DNA from: Fidelibacterota bacterium MT.SAG.3
GTDB taxonomy: Bacteria > Fidelibacterota > SORT01
DNA: 64,000 nt
Assembly (NCBI GenBank): GCA_004402895.1
Contig: SORT01000007.1
Span: 1-64,000 of the forward strand
Direction: 5' to 3'
Shown here: positions 8,236-17,442 of the stretch, piece by piece
Position numbering within the stretch: position 1 is the stretch's first letter
How the letters are laid out: each line of letters starts with the position of its first letter
Program-made: the position numbers and the translations under genes
Notes under the pieces: model-generated
What the model saw: only the letters and a program-made list of their open reading frames with translations
What the model was told of the DNA's origin: nothing
Database searches by the model: none

Positions 8236-9009
8236 CTATCTCCCGTTCAATCCTATTAGTTCACGAACCGTAAGAAACCGGTAACCTCGCTCTCTAAGCC
8301 GGTCAATTATAATAGAAACCGCGGCAATTGTCTGGCTGCGATCTACCGTTCCGAATGTGCCGCTGTCGTGCAGTATAATGATAGAACCGGGTTTGATGCG
8401 GCTCAGTACTCGTTCTACAATCTTGTCTATCCCCGGTTTGTATGGATCTCTGGGATATACTTCTCCTACCACTGTCCTCATACCACTTTCGCCGATCGCA
8501 TCCAACATAGAAGGAGTGAAAAGTCCCATCGGAGGTCTAAAATAAATAGGCATAGTGCCGACAGTTTTTTCAATCAAGGCAGAAGTAGATTCAATCTGAC
8601 GCTTGACATAGCTCTTACTGTAAAGAGGGAGGAAAGAATGTTTGAACGAATGGTTTCCTATTTCATGTCCCTCCGAGTGAATACGTTTAACAATTTCGGG
8701 ATACTTCTCCACATGCTTGCCGAGCAGGAAAAACGTTGCCTTGGCTTCTTTGCGCGCAAGAATGTCAAGTAACTGAGGAGTATATGTTTCGTTCGGACCG
8801 TCATCGAAAGTGAAAGCGACAACTTTTTCATCTGTGTCAACGGACCAGACGACGCGATCAGAAATTAGATGCCCGTACTTTTCAAACATTATTATGTCCG
8901 TATAATATGACAGAGCGTAAAAAGTTGTTGGAAAAGCAACTATCGCGGAGATCAGAAATAAAGTTCTGATTTTCCACCTCTTCCAATTTTGAAATGGTAT
9001 CAGACGCAT
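8236..9009 (-). CDS. Polysaccharide deacetylase (NodB homology), membrane-anchored
   Basis: Carbohydrate esterase 4 enzyme removing N-acetyl (or O-acetyl) groups from a cell-wall or surface polysaccharide. The 257-residue protein has one N-terminal membrane anchor (residues about 15-35) and then the NodB domain outside the cytoplasmic membrane. The catalytic motifs are complete: TFDDGP with Asp69-Asp70, the zinc ligands His120 and His124 in GNHSFKHS, RPPMG (158-162), and LHDSG with His214. It is 3 bases downstream of the acyltransferase gene and shares its operon, which suggests envelope biogenesis. Whether the substrate is peptidoglycan or an exported glycan cannot be seen. Confidence 0.92.
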   Translation of the reverse strand: MRLIPFQNWKRWKIRTLFLISAIVAFPTTFYALSYYTDIIMFEKYGHLISDRVVWSVDTDEKVVAFTFDDGPNETYTPQLLDILARKEAKATFFLLGKHVEKYPEIVKRIHSEGHEIGNHSFKHSFLPLYSKSYVKRQIESTSALIEKTVGTMPIYFRPPMGLFTPSMLDAIGESGMRTVVGEVYPRDPYKPGIDKIVERVLSRIKPGSIIILHDSGTFGTVDRSQTIAAVSIIIDRLRERGYRFLTVRELIGLNGR

Positions 9010-9012
9010 TTT

Positions 9013-10389
9013 TCAACCCGATTGATTAATCACTTTCAGATAGTCTTCCTTAAAGAGGTCCAAACGTCTGATGATACTCCTCCGTTCAAGTTGCAGTTTT
9101 TTAACAATATGCTTATTCGTAAGAAGCGTAAGAGATAAATTCCACATCCGCCAGCGGTATCTCAACTTTTTCATGTAAGCAAGTGACGCAAACCCTATAA
9201 ACGGGAGTGTAAGGAGGAACGAAAGAGCTATGAATGGGGTGAAATACGCATAAACGAGGAAGGTTTCGATTGAGTAGTAGAGCAAAAATCCAATTCCGCC
9301 TCCTATCATAAGTGCGGATGAAGTTTTTGTTTCATCGTAGCCGACTTTCTTACCGATATACTCGGCGAATTTGTACGGAATATAGTTAGTCAGCATACCT
9401 ATGACCCAAATAGGGAAACCGATGATACTCCAAAAAATAATCTTCCAACTTCGTCTGCCTACATTGGCCTTTTTCAGATTGCGCTGAAGTTGTGAATCAT
9501 GCAAATTAAGATTGTCTATTTTTAGTATATAATTTTTTACATCTTTCATGAGAGCATTAACGCCGTCAGGGTTTTTCTCCATATAATAAGTCACTGCATC
9601 AGCGAGTTGCTGACTAAGAAACATATCTTTAAAGATATCGCTTTTTGACTGAAGTTGCTCATCCTCATCAAGATCCACTTTTAAATTTGCCTTATAAATT
9701 TTTTCAAGATCAGTTACAAAGTCATTATATTCACTCTTTTTTACGTTAACAGTGAGTTTAACAAGTTCATCGGATATCCTGTCAGTTAGCTTATGAACGC
9801 CCTCATACTCGTCTTTTTCATAGATATCCTTAAATTCGGAAATAGGAATCGCTCTGCCGAAATTAAGCAATACTTTGCTCCTGAAGCGGTGACGGGCTGT
9901 GAAGTAAAGTCCGAGGGGAATGATGGAGAGATCAAGATTGAAATCATTTTGTTTTTCAGCGCCGAGTGCGATACGGGCAGTCCCGGTTTTCAGTTTGAGT
10001 ACCTTTCGATCGGTCTGACTCGTGCCTTCGGGGAAGATCCCGATACATTTACCCTCTTCCAAGATTTTATACGCCGCCCGGAACATATCTTCATTATTTT
10101 CCATCTTTTCGGGATTGTCCTCGCGCCGATAAACAGGAATAATTCCCATCGCAAATAGGAATTTCGATTTTATGCTGTTTGAGAAAAGGCCCGAATGACC
10201 GATATAATGTATCTTGCGAGGCGTTTTTACCGCAACGACCAAGGCGTCCATGATACTCGATGGATGGTTTGCCGCAATTATCAGAGGACCTTCCTTTGGA
10301 ATATACTCATCACGATGAACTTCCACTTCGTCAAAGAACAATTCGATGGCGAATTTGATTATAAGTTTTATGAGATTGTAAAATATCAT
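9013..10389 (-). CDS. PlsC-type lysophospholipid / glycerolipid acyltransferase
   Basis: A 458-residue acyltransferase that likely transfers acyl groups to a lysophospholipid or related lipid at the inner membrane. The acceptor motif is of the H-x5-D type, His42 and Asp48 in NHPSSIMD, a form common in Bacteroidetes-type glycerol acyltransferases. The second block FPEGTS is at residues 119-124, followed by the K-x-K-T-G-T-A-R segment. Unlike the roughly 240-residue PlsC, there is a long C-terminal extension with charged helices and then several hydrophobic segments (about residues 312-335 and 355-405), so it is an integral membrane protein. It is first in a two-gene minus-strand operon with the deacetylase. 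Confidence 0.9.
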   Translation of the reverse strand: MIFYNLIKLIIKFAIELFFDEVEVHRDEYIPKEGPLIIAANHPSSIMDALVVAVKTPRKIHYIGHSGLFSNSIKSKFLFAMGIIPVYRREDNPEKMENNEDMFRAAYKILEEGKCIGIFPEGTSQTDRKVLKLKTGTARIALGAEKQNDFNLDLSIIPLGLYFTARHRFRSKVLLNFGRAIPISEFKDIYEKDEYEGVHKLTDRISDELVKLTVNVKKSEYNDFVTDLEKIYKANLKVDLDEDEQLQSKSDIFKDMFLSQQLADAVTYYMEKNPDGVNALMKDVKNYILKIDNLNLHDSQLQRNLKKANVGRRSWKIIFWSIIGFPIWVIGMLTNYIPYKFAEYIGKKVGYDETKTSSALMIGGGIGFLLYYSIETFLVYAYFTPFIALSFLLTLPFIGFASLAYMKKLRYRWRMWNLSLTLLTNKHIVKKLQLERRSIIRRLDLFKEDYLKVINQSG

Positions 10390-10503
10390 CTTCTAAAATG
10401 GTGTAGCGTGAATATAAGCAGGGGGCGGAGTATTTCAAAACGCATTTAAATAATTAATATTAAACGATAAGGAACACATAAAAAATATCGAATCACAAAA
10501 GTA

Positions 10504-10530
10504 TTGACACTTTTCGGCTTGGGTTATACT
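10504..10530 (+). promoter_or_regulatory. Candidate sigma-70 promoter upstream of a small ORF and rdgB
   Basis: TTGACA (10504-10509) is a perfect -35 match and TATACT (10525-10530) a good -10, but the spacer is 15 bases, shorter than the ideal 17. It sits in the 350-base gap between the divergent acyltransferase and rdgB genes and would start transcription near 10537, just ahead of a GGTGAT ribosome-binding site. Confidence is limited by the short spacer. Confidence 0.4.
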
Positions 10531-10568
10531 TTTACGGCGTTCTGATGTAATAAAGGTGATGAAAAAGG

Positions 10569-10691
10569 ATGGAGAGACATATAAAATATCGGATAGGAAA
10601 CACGCTTGAGAAAAGCTACGCAGCTGTATTTATAGGAATAAAGAAGATAAACAGTGTTAGACATTTCAGGATTGCCTCACGCAGTCTATAA
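10569..10691 (+). CDS. Possible 40-residue basic small protein
   Basis: A short open frame of 40 codons starting MERHIKYRIGNTLEK and ending in SRSL. It is rich in Lys and Arg and contains a short hydrophobic stretch (AAVFIGI). AAAGGTGAT lies 8 bases before the ATG and a promoter-like TTGACA/TATACT pair lies just upstream, so the frame has a complete expression context. I recognise no family. It occupies most of the otherwise empty 10390-10739 gap. The alternative is that this is only the untranslated leader of rdgB, 48 bases downstream. Confidence 0.35.
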   Translation: MERHIKYRIGNTLEKSYAAVFIGIKKINSVRHFRIASRSL

Positions 10692-10739
10692 TCAGGAAAC
10701 TATTACAACATTAATTAGTAAAAGAAGAGTAGTTTAAGG

Positions 10740-11333
10740 ATGAAACTCGTTATAGCTACCAGAAACGAAGATAAACTTATAGAAATTAAGGAAATATTTG
10801 AAGGGAGCAGTTTTGAACTCAGTTCGTTGAGCGAGTTTCCTCAAGCGCCTGAAGTTGAAGAAACCGGTGATACTTTATTAGAGAATGCCTTATTGAAAGC
10901 AGAAAGTGCCGCGAAGGCAACGGGGCTACCGGCATTAGCGGATGATACGGGTCTTTTCGTTGAAGCGTTGGATGGAGAGCCGGGTGTGCGGTCTTCACGT
11001 TATGCGGGAGAAAATGTATCATACGAAGAAAACCGCGAATTGCTTTTGGAGAACTTGAATAACGTCCCAAAAGCAGAGCGTACGGCGAAGTTTGTAACGG
11101 TTGCAGTATTTGTAGATGAGATTGGACATATAAAAGCAGAGGGAGAAGTGGTGGGATTGATAACAAGCGAACCGAGGGGGACCAACGGGTTCGGCTATGA
11201 TCCCCTCTTCCAATCAATATATTCGGAGAAGACGTTCGGAGAATTGTCGCGATCAGAAAAAAGAGCATTTAGCCACAGGGGAAAAGCATTCGAGGAGATG
11301 CTGCGAATATTGGATACCAAGTTTATAAAATAA
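10740..11333 (+). CDS. rdgB: XTP/dITP diphosphatase (RdgB/HAM1 family)
   Basis: House-cleaning pyrophosphatase that hydrolyses non-canonical purine nucleoside triphosphates (XTP, dITP) to monophosphates, keeping them out of DNA and RNA. The 197-residue length is normal. Family motifs are all present: TRNEDK (Asn9, Lys12) at the N-terminus, ADDTGLFV with Asp68-Asp69, the substrate-binding TNGFGYDPLF (148-157) and the SHRGKA motif near the end. The ATG follows AAGGA directly, with unusually short spacing, so translation initiation may be modest. The next gene is sprA, 66 bases on; a shared transcript is possible. Confidence 0.95.
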   Translation: MKLVIATRNEDKLIEIKEIFEGSSFELSSLSEFPQAPEVEETGDTLLENALLKAESAAKATGLPALADDTGLFVEALDGEPGVRSSRYAGENVSYEENRELLLENLNNVPKAERTAKFVTVAVFVDEIGHIKAEGEVVGLITSEPRGTNGFGYDPLFQSIYSEKTFGELSRSEKRAFSHRGKAFEEMLRILDTKFIK

Positions 11334-11399
11334 GAATAGGAGGGACTATAGAGAAATAATGATACGATGAGTGCGACATAAAAGCCGCATTCAAAAAAA

Positions 11400-14300
11400 A
11401 TGAATAAAAATATTAAAAACAACAACAAAAGCGGCAAACGGAGATTCTTTACTGAGTGTCGCTGTTATATAATACTGTTGGTTCTGTCCATGCTTCAGGT
11501 TCCGGCGCTTCTTGCACAGGAAAATGAACAGTTATCAATCTATCCTATCCCCGGATTTGTTCCGCTGTTCAAAGAGAGTTTTCAAGCGCTATACTGGTCT
11601 CCTCACGATTCTAATATTGTGATCGATGGCGCTATACTGCCTTTAAAATCACCCTTGATCAAATCGACAGTAAAGATGGATTCTTCCGGAACATATTTTA
11701 TATTTCGAAGAACGTATCGGGGGAAAGATATTCAGGCTCCGACCATCATAAGCCGATCGGATTATTATTTGCTCGCCAAGGATCATACTTTTTTAGAATT
11801 TTGGACGGAAAGATTAGAGGAAGTGATAAGACGAGAGAGAGAAGCGGGACGTGGAGGGGCTATCGAAATCGTCGGCGGAACGATTGCGGGACAGGACGTA
11901 GCGCTGCGGGTGACCGGTAATATCAATATAAAAGGTGGTATTCGAAACGAAAGCAGGAGTACGGTCGCCCTGAATTTTGCAGAGAACCAGAACACTTCCT
12001 TTAAGCTTGACCAAAAGCAACAATTCAACATTGAAGGAACAATTGGTGATAAGATAAGCTTGCTTGTCGACCAGGATTCCGAAAGGGATTTTGAGTTTGA
12101 AAACGCATTAAAAATTCATTACGTAGGAAATGAAGATGAAATCATTAAACGAATAGACGCAGGCAACATCGATCTCTCTCTTCCGGGAACTCAATTTGCC
12201 GTATCGGGTGGGCGCAATCAAGGCTTATTCGGGTTAAAATCACTAATGAAGATCGGTGGTATGGAAATTACATCAATTGCGAGCGTTGAAAGAGGAAAAA
12301 AACAAAAGCTGACATTGGATGGCGGAGCGACTTCACAGGTGAAAAGGATAGACGATTATGGTTATATGAGAAACACATATTTCTTTCTCGATTATTTCTA
12401 TAGAAATAGTTTCTATCCAACTATAGAAACTTTATTCCGCGCTAAACCTGCGAACAGGAGAATTCAAAATATAGAGGTTTATCTGACTGCCGGAGGCACT
12501 GAAACAGGAAGCTTCGAGGCGATAGCCGTACCCGATCCGAATTCCCCAGAGCAAATTGAAAATTTTGAAGATTTCGGAGGTATAAAGCAGCGATTCAAAC
12601 GATTGATAAAAAATATAGATTACGAAGTAAGCGAAAATCACGGCTTCATCAGAATGAATTCATATATGAGCAAGGATGATGTTCTTGCGGTAAGCTATAT
12701 CGATTTTGGAGGAGATGTCTACGGTGGACAAAGTGTGACTCTTGAAGGAGACACTGCCGAATTGGCTGTATTGAAACTCATAAAGGGTCGGAATCCATTC
12801 CCTTCAGATACAACATGGAATTTGGAATTCAAAAATATCTATTATCTCGGAGCAACAAATATAAACAATGAGGGATTCGAATTAAAAATCGTCGATGACC
12901 GTTCCTCAGGAGAGCCGCAAGAGAGAAATTCAGAGGGCATAAATTTTCTTCAGTTATTCGGTCTTGACTCCCTTGATGTTAACGGTAAATCACAACCAGA
13001 CGAAATTTTCGATATAGACAGTGACGCTATAATCAATTTACAACGAGGAGAGTTATGGTTTCCGGCTCTGAGACCGTTTTATACTCCAAAGGCATTAGAC
13101 TCGAGTTTTTACAGTCAGGCTATTTATGACAAGACCATACCGACAGAACGGCAAGCCGCAAGCAAATTTAAAATTATTGTCTCTTATAAAAATCGCTCAT
13201 CTACAATAAGCCTCGGTTTAAACTTTATTGAGGGAAGCGAAGAGGTTACATTGGACGGTGTAGTGCTCAATAGAGGATCAGACTATACTATAGAAACTTT
13301 CACGGGGCAGTTGACCCTTCTAAAGGAAGGCGCCACCGATCCGGGAGCCAACTTGGAAATAAAATACGAAAATAATCAGCTCTTTCAATTGGACAAGAAA
13401 TCACTTTTGGGAACGAGGGCGGAGTATCGCTTTGGGGAGAATTCATTTTTCGGTGGAACATTTCTTTATTACAGCAAGAGTACAATAGACCGGAAGGTGA
13501 GAGTCGGTGAAGAACCGATACGAAATATGCTGTGGGATTTTAATGGTAAATATTCGGCGAAACCTAATTTTATCTCAAGGGGCGTGAATGCTCTTCCCTT
13601 AATTAAAACCAATCAACCTTCTTCGTTCAGCATGGAAGGCGAGATCGCAAGGATAATTCCGAATCCTAACACACTGAACAGTTCTGAAACGGGTGACAAT
13701 CAGGGAGTAGCATATTTAGATGATTTTGAAGCAAGTAAGAGAATCACATCTCTGACTATAACGCGAAAACATTGGTATAAAGCATCTCCTCCGGATTTTA
13801 AGACGGATGATGAGAGAGCATACACCTACTGGTACAATCCATTTGACCGTGTGTTAACCACAGATATTTGGAAGGACAGGGATACCGGAAATCAGGCGGG
13901 AAATCTGTTCACTGACGTACTGAACATAGTCATCGATACAGAAAAAAACCAGAGAGATGTAGCAGATAGCACCATTGCTCAAGAGCAACGATGGGGAGGC
14001 GTTATGAGAGCGCTCCCCGCGAGTTTTTTCGACCAAACCCAGACCAAATTTATTGAGATATGGATTAGAGGTAGCAATGGACAGGTCAATTTGGATATCG
14101 GCCATATTAGCGAAGATGCAAATGATGACAACATATACAATACGGAAGATATACCTGTGGCCGGAACTATCGGTAACAATATAGTTGATGAAGGTGAGGA
14201 TACAGGACTCGACGGATTGGCTGACGAGGATGAGGAGGGCTATGATCCGGACTCTAATCCGGATCCAAATGCGGATAATTGGATTTTTGATTCCAACATC

Positions 14301-17300
14301 AGACCGCTCGATTATCGTAGAATAAACGGAACAGAGGGAAACCAGAATGATGAAGGAGGGAGAATCCCTGACAGTGAGGACCTCAACAGGAACACATTTC
14401 TTGACACGAGAAGCGATTATTTTGAGTACTCGTTCTGGCTTGATGGCAGAGACGATCATCTCGTTGCAGGAGGGGATAAAAAAAACTGGCGCCTTTTCCG
14501 GCTACCGATAAATTCATACAATTATAAATCAGGCGCAAACGTTAATTTTCAAAATATACAATACGTTAGAGTTTGGGTAACAGGTCTAACAGGTGAGAAA
14601 CTTGTTCAGATAGCGACTATTGAAATGGTCGCGAATGAGTGGCAGGAGTTAGGAGTAAAACGTAAAGGTTTTTCCGAGTTTGACAAGGAAGATTCCGCCT
14701 TTGCAATTACGGTGGTGAATACGGAAGATAACAGCGATATCTATGACGGAAAGAGAGCGAATGGAGACCCGAGTCTCCAACCTCCTCCTGGAGTTGAGGG
14801 AGTTGAAGACCGGATAACAAGGGTAAGAGCGAAAGAACAATCGTTAGTTCTAAAATTTGATGATCTACCTCCGGGAGCTATCGGAGCAGCAAGGAAGGTA
14901 TTTTTCAACGAGCAGGATATAATAAGATACGGAAAGCTCAAGATGTTTGTTCACGGTGATAAACATTTCGGCAAAGACAGCTCTTCGGTAGAGTTTTTCA
15001 TGAGGTTAGGGCGAAATGATGACAGTTACTATGAGATATCGGAACCGGTTTATCCAGGGTGGGACGAACGGAATTTTATCGAGATCGACTTGGATCTGTT
15101 GACGCGGCTGAAACTGCAAGAAGGAGACTCATTCAACATCGGGCAAGGGAAAAAGGTACGAATAGTAAATTCTCCATCCTTAACGAGACTTCGACAGATT
15201 GTAGTCGGAATAAGGAATAAACATAAGGTGGCGCCGATATCAGGTCAGATCTGGCTTGATGAACTTCGTGTGTCTGAAATCAGCAGAGAAGGAGGAATCG
15301 CGGCGCGCGGAAGCGCAACACTCAAAATTGCCGACATTGGAAACGTGAGTTTTAGTGTAACAAAGCAAGATGCCGATTTTCATCGAATCCAAGAAAAAAT
15401 CGGTAAGGCGGGTGGAAGAGTGGAAAATTTTTCGTATAGGTTCAACAATACATTTCAATCGAACAAACTCCTGCCTTCTCGATGGGGACTTGCAATTCCG
15501 ATATCCTTTAACATAAGCCGTTCTGTTAAGACTCCCAAATACCTTCCGGGGACAGATATTAGGGTACAGGGAGCTGCTCCCGATTCTATTAAAAATCTTA
15601 ATCTCCAAAAGACCTTTAAAATATCGTTCAAGAAGAACAGCAAATCACGCTCAAAGCTCATAAAATACAGCTTGGATAAATCTTCGGCCAATTTAAATAT
15701 TGTAAATAAAAACGGGAGCAGCAACCAAATTGCAAAGAAATTTTCAACTGGATACAATGGAGGATATGCTTATAATTTACCTATAAAGCGTAAATCAAAA
15801 ATAAAGCCATTTTTCTGGGTTAGACCCCTTCCCTGGCTTGGTAAGAAAATAGGAGATGAAAAATTTAATTATTATCCGAATTCGCTTAACTGGAATATAA
15901 AAGCGACCGAATCGAAGAGTAATAATGTTCCACGTCGCGGAGTTCCAACAGAATCCTATAAATTTAACATGGTAAGGGGCTTCAAAACGGGCTTTCCTAT
16001 ATTTAAATCGGTAACTCTCAATTATGGAAGGGGATGGACAAACGATCTAAGTGAATTGAGACAGAGAAAATCTGATCTGTTTTCAGGGGATTTCGGAATT
16101 CTCACGAATGGAAATGAAAATTTCTCGACAAAGTGGAATCCCAAAATTTTCGACTTTATGTCAACAAGCTTTGGCTACAGTAGTACGTATCGACTTCAGA
16201 TTCAGAGGGTAGACACATTGAGTAGAAACAATGTGAGCAGTCAAAATCAGTTTAACGCGAATTTAAATTTTAATCTGAAGAAATTCATGTCAATATTCGC
16301 CAAAGAGGATACTAAGCCTAAAAAAGGAAAGAGTAAAAAACGGTCAAGCCGGCGCTCGACGAGAGGTAGAGGGAAGAAATCCCAAAAAGACGAAACAAGC
16401 AAAAAGCAAAAAAATAATCCAACTATCGGCGAACTCTTGACATCACTTTCGAAAAAATTACAACCGGTGAATTTTACTTATTCTAAAAACAAAAACATAT
16501 CAAACCCCGCCTTGTTAGGAGAACCGGGATATGCTTATAAATTAGGTTTCACCGAGGATCCAAATGTAGAAAGAGATCCACGTGTTGTTGCTGAAGACCG
16601 GAAGGGAGAAACAACTAATTTTTCTACTCGAAGCGGACTGAATATAAGCCGGAATTTTACAGTCAATTTATCCTACAGTCAAAACGAACGAAGAAATCGA
16701 ACTTCTTCAAGTAATTTGAATATAACGAAGACGAGAGATTTTTTCCCGATAGGCGTAACAGGAAGAGACGGTTTCCCTTTTCCAAACTGGAACTTTCGAT
16801 TGTCGGGTCTTGAGAAACTACCGATATTTACTAAGTTTACTAAAAGCGTGAGCCTTGAGCATGGGTTCGGAGGGAAGGAAAATAAAAAGGGATTGGAGAC
16901 CATCAGATTTATACAAGAAACAAATACGGATTCTATATCAATGGAGATAACGGGTGTGGATTATTCTAAATCATGGCAACCGCTTGTAGGTATGACCTTT
17001 AATTTCAAAAAGAATATTTCTGCTACATTCAGGTATAACAAATCATCATCAATATCAAATTATTTCGGTGGAATAAGAGAAGGCACTCAACTTCAAAATA
17101 CATCTAATATTTCTTTAACCGCAAACTACTCCAGACGTGGAGGGCTCAATATTCCTCTTGTTTTCTTAAAGGATTTAAAACTCGATAACCAGGTATCGTT
17201 CTCCCTGACCTATGATAACGGTAAGAGTGAAACGCTTACGAGAACAGGTTCAACTGAAGGAGAATTCGCTCCTATTAATCTCTCCAGAAGATGGAGCTTA

Positions 17301-17438
17301 AATCCGCAAATGACTTACTCTTTCAGCTCTAAATTGAATGGAGGTGTATTCTTTGAATTCGGAAAGACAGAGACAATACAGGGCTCTACAAGTTTTAGGG
17401 ATTTTGGCGTCACGGTGAACATTGCTATCAGGGGGTAA
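11400..17438 (+). CDS. sprA: SprA, giant outer-membrane translocon of the type IX secretion system
   Basis: SprA (Sov in Porphyromonas) is the very large beta-barrel through which T9SS cargo crosses the outer membrane. The protein is 2012 residues, somewhat shorter than the roughly 2400-residue Flavobacterium protein as I remember it. A signal peptide (hydrophobic core about residues 22-38) ends in ALLA|Q, leaving Gln40. The middle has the long stretches of aromatic and beta-forming residues expected of the barrel, and residues about 900-1015 are Asp-rich, like Ca-binding repeats seen in this family. An unusual Lys/Arg/Ser-rich insertion lies at about 1639-1672. The start follows a run of A residues with no Shine-Dalgarno sequence; an imperfect hairpin (11369-11392) lies just upstream. 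A glutaminyl-cyclase-like lipoprotein gene follows immediately. Confidence 0.95.
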   Translation: MNKNIKNNNKSGKRRFFTECRCYIILLVLSMLQVPALLAQENEQLSIYPIPGFVPLFKESFQALYWSPHDSNIVIDGAILPLKSPLIKSTVKMDSSGTYFIFRRTYRGKDIQAPTIISRSDYYLLAKDHTFLEFWTERLEEVIRREREAGRGGAIEIVGGTIAGQDVALRVTGNINIKGGIRNESRSTVALNFAENQNTSFKLDQKQQFNIEGTIGDKISLLVDQDSERDFEFENALKIHYVGNEDEIIKRIDAGNIDLSLPGTQFAVSGGRNQGLFGLKSLMKIGGMEITSIASVERGKKQKLTLDGGATSQVKRIDDYGYMRNTYFFLDYFYRNSFYPTIETLFRAKPANRRIQNIEVYLTAGGTETGSFEAIAVPDPNSPEQIENFEDFGGIKQRFKRLIKNIDYEVSENHGFIRMNSYMSKDDVLAVSYIDFGGDVYGGQSVTLEGDTAELAVLKLIKGRNPFPSDTTWNLEFKNIYYLGATNINNEGFELKIVDDRSSGEPQERNSEGINFLQLFGLDSLDVNGKSQPDEIFDIDSDAIINLQRGELWFPALRPFYTPKALDSSFYSQAIYDKTIPTERQAASKFKIIVSYKNRSSTISLGLNFIEGSEEVTLDGVVLNRGSDYTIETFTGQLTLLKEGATDPGANLEIKYENNQLFQLDKKSLLGTRAEYRFGENSFFGGTFLYYSKSTIDRKVRVGEEPIRNMLWDFNGKYSAKPNFISRGVNALPLIKTNQPSSFSMEGEIARIIPNPNTLNSSETGDNQGVAYLDDFEASKRITSLTITRKHWYKASPPDFKTDDERAYTYWYNPFDRVLTTDIWKDRDTGNQAGNLFTDVLNIVIDTEKNQRDVADSTIAQEQRWGGVMRALPASFFDQTQTKFIEIWIRGSNGQVNLDIGHISEDANDDNIYNTEDIPVAGTIGNNIVDEGEDTGLDGLADEDEEGYDPDSNPDPNADNWIFDSNIRPLDYRRINGTEGNQNDEGGRIPDSEDLNRNTFLDTRSDYFEYSFWLDGRDDHLVAGGDKKNWRLFRLPINSYNYKSGANVNFQNIQYVRVWVTGLTGEKLVQIATIEMVANEWQELGVKRKGFSEFDKEDSAFAITVVNTEDNSDIYDGKRANGDPSLQPPPGVEGVEDRITRVRAKEQSLVLKFDDLPPGAIGAARKVFFNEQDIIRYGKLKMFVHGDKHFGKDSSSVEFFMRLGRNDDSYYEISEPVYPGWDERNFIEIDLDLLTRLKLQEGDSFNIGQGKKVRIVNSPSLTRLRQIVVGIRNKHKVAPISGQIWLDELRVSEISREGGIAARGSATLKIADIGNVSFSVTKQDADFHRIQEKIGKAGGRVENFSYRFNNTFQSNKLLPSRWGLAIPISFNISRSVKTPKYLPGTDIRVQGAAPDSIKNLNLQKTFKISFKKNSKSRSKLIKYSLDKSSANLNIVNKNGSSNQIAKKFSTGYNGGYAYNLPIKRKSKIKPFFWVRPLPWLGKKIGDEKFNYYPNSLNWNIKATESKSNNVPRRGVPTESYKFNMVRGFKTGFPIFKSVTLNYGRGWTNDLSELRQRKSDLFSGDFGILTNGNENFSTKWNPKIFDFMSTSFGYSSTYRLQIQRVDTLSRNNVSSQNQFNANLNFNLKKFMSIFAKEDTKPKKGKSKKRSSRRSTRGRGKKSQKDETSKKQKNNPTIGELLTSLSKKLQPVNFTYSKNKNISNPALLGEPGYAYKLGFTEDPNVERDPRVVAEDRKGETTNFSTRSGLNISRNFTVNLSYSQNERRNRTSSSNLNITKTRDFFPIGVTGRDGFPFPNWNFRLSGLEKLPIFTKFTKSVSLEHGFGGKENKKGLETIRFIQETNTDSISMEITGVDYSKSWQPLVGMTFNFKKNISATFRYNKSSSISNYFGGIREGTQLQNTSNISLTANYSRRGGLNIPLVFLKDLKLDNQVSFSLTYDNGKSETLTRTGSTEGEFAPINLSRRWSLNPQMTYSFSSKLNGGVFFEFGKTETIQGSTSFRDFGVTVNIAIRG

Positions 17439-17442
17439 TTAT

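Noticed and set aside
13854-14459. Antisense frame of 201 codons inside sprA
   Set aside because: It mirrors the Asp-rich region of SprA; composition is explained by the complement of GAT/GAC codons.
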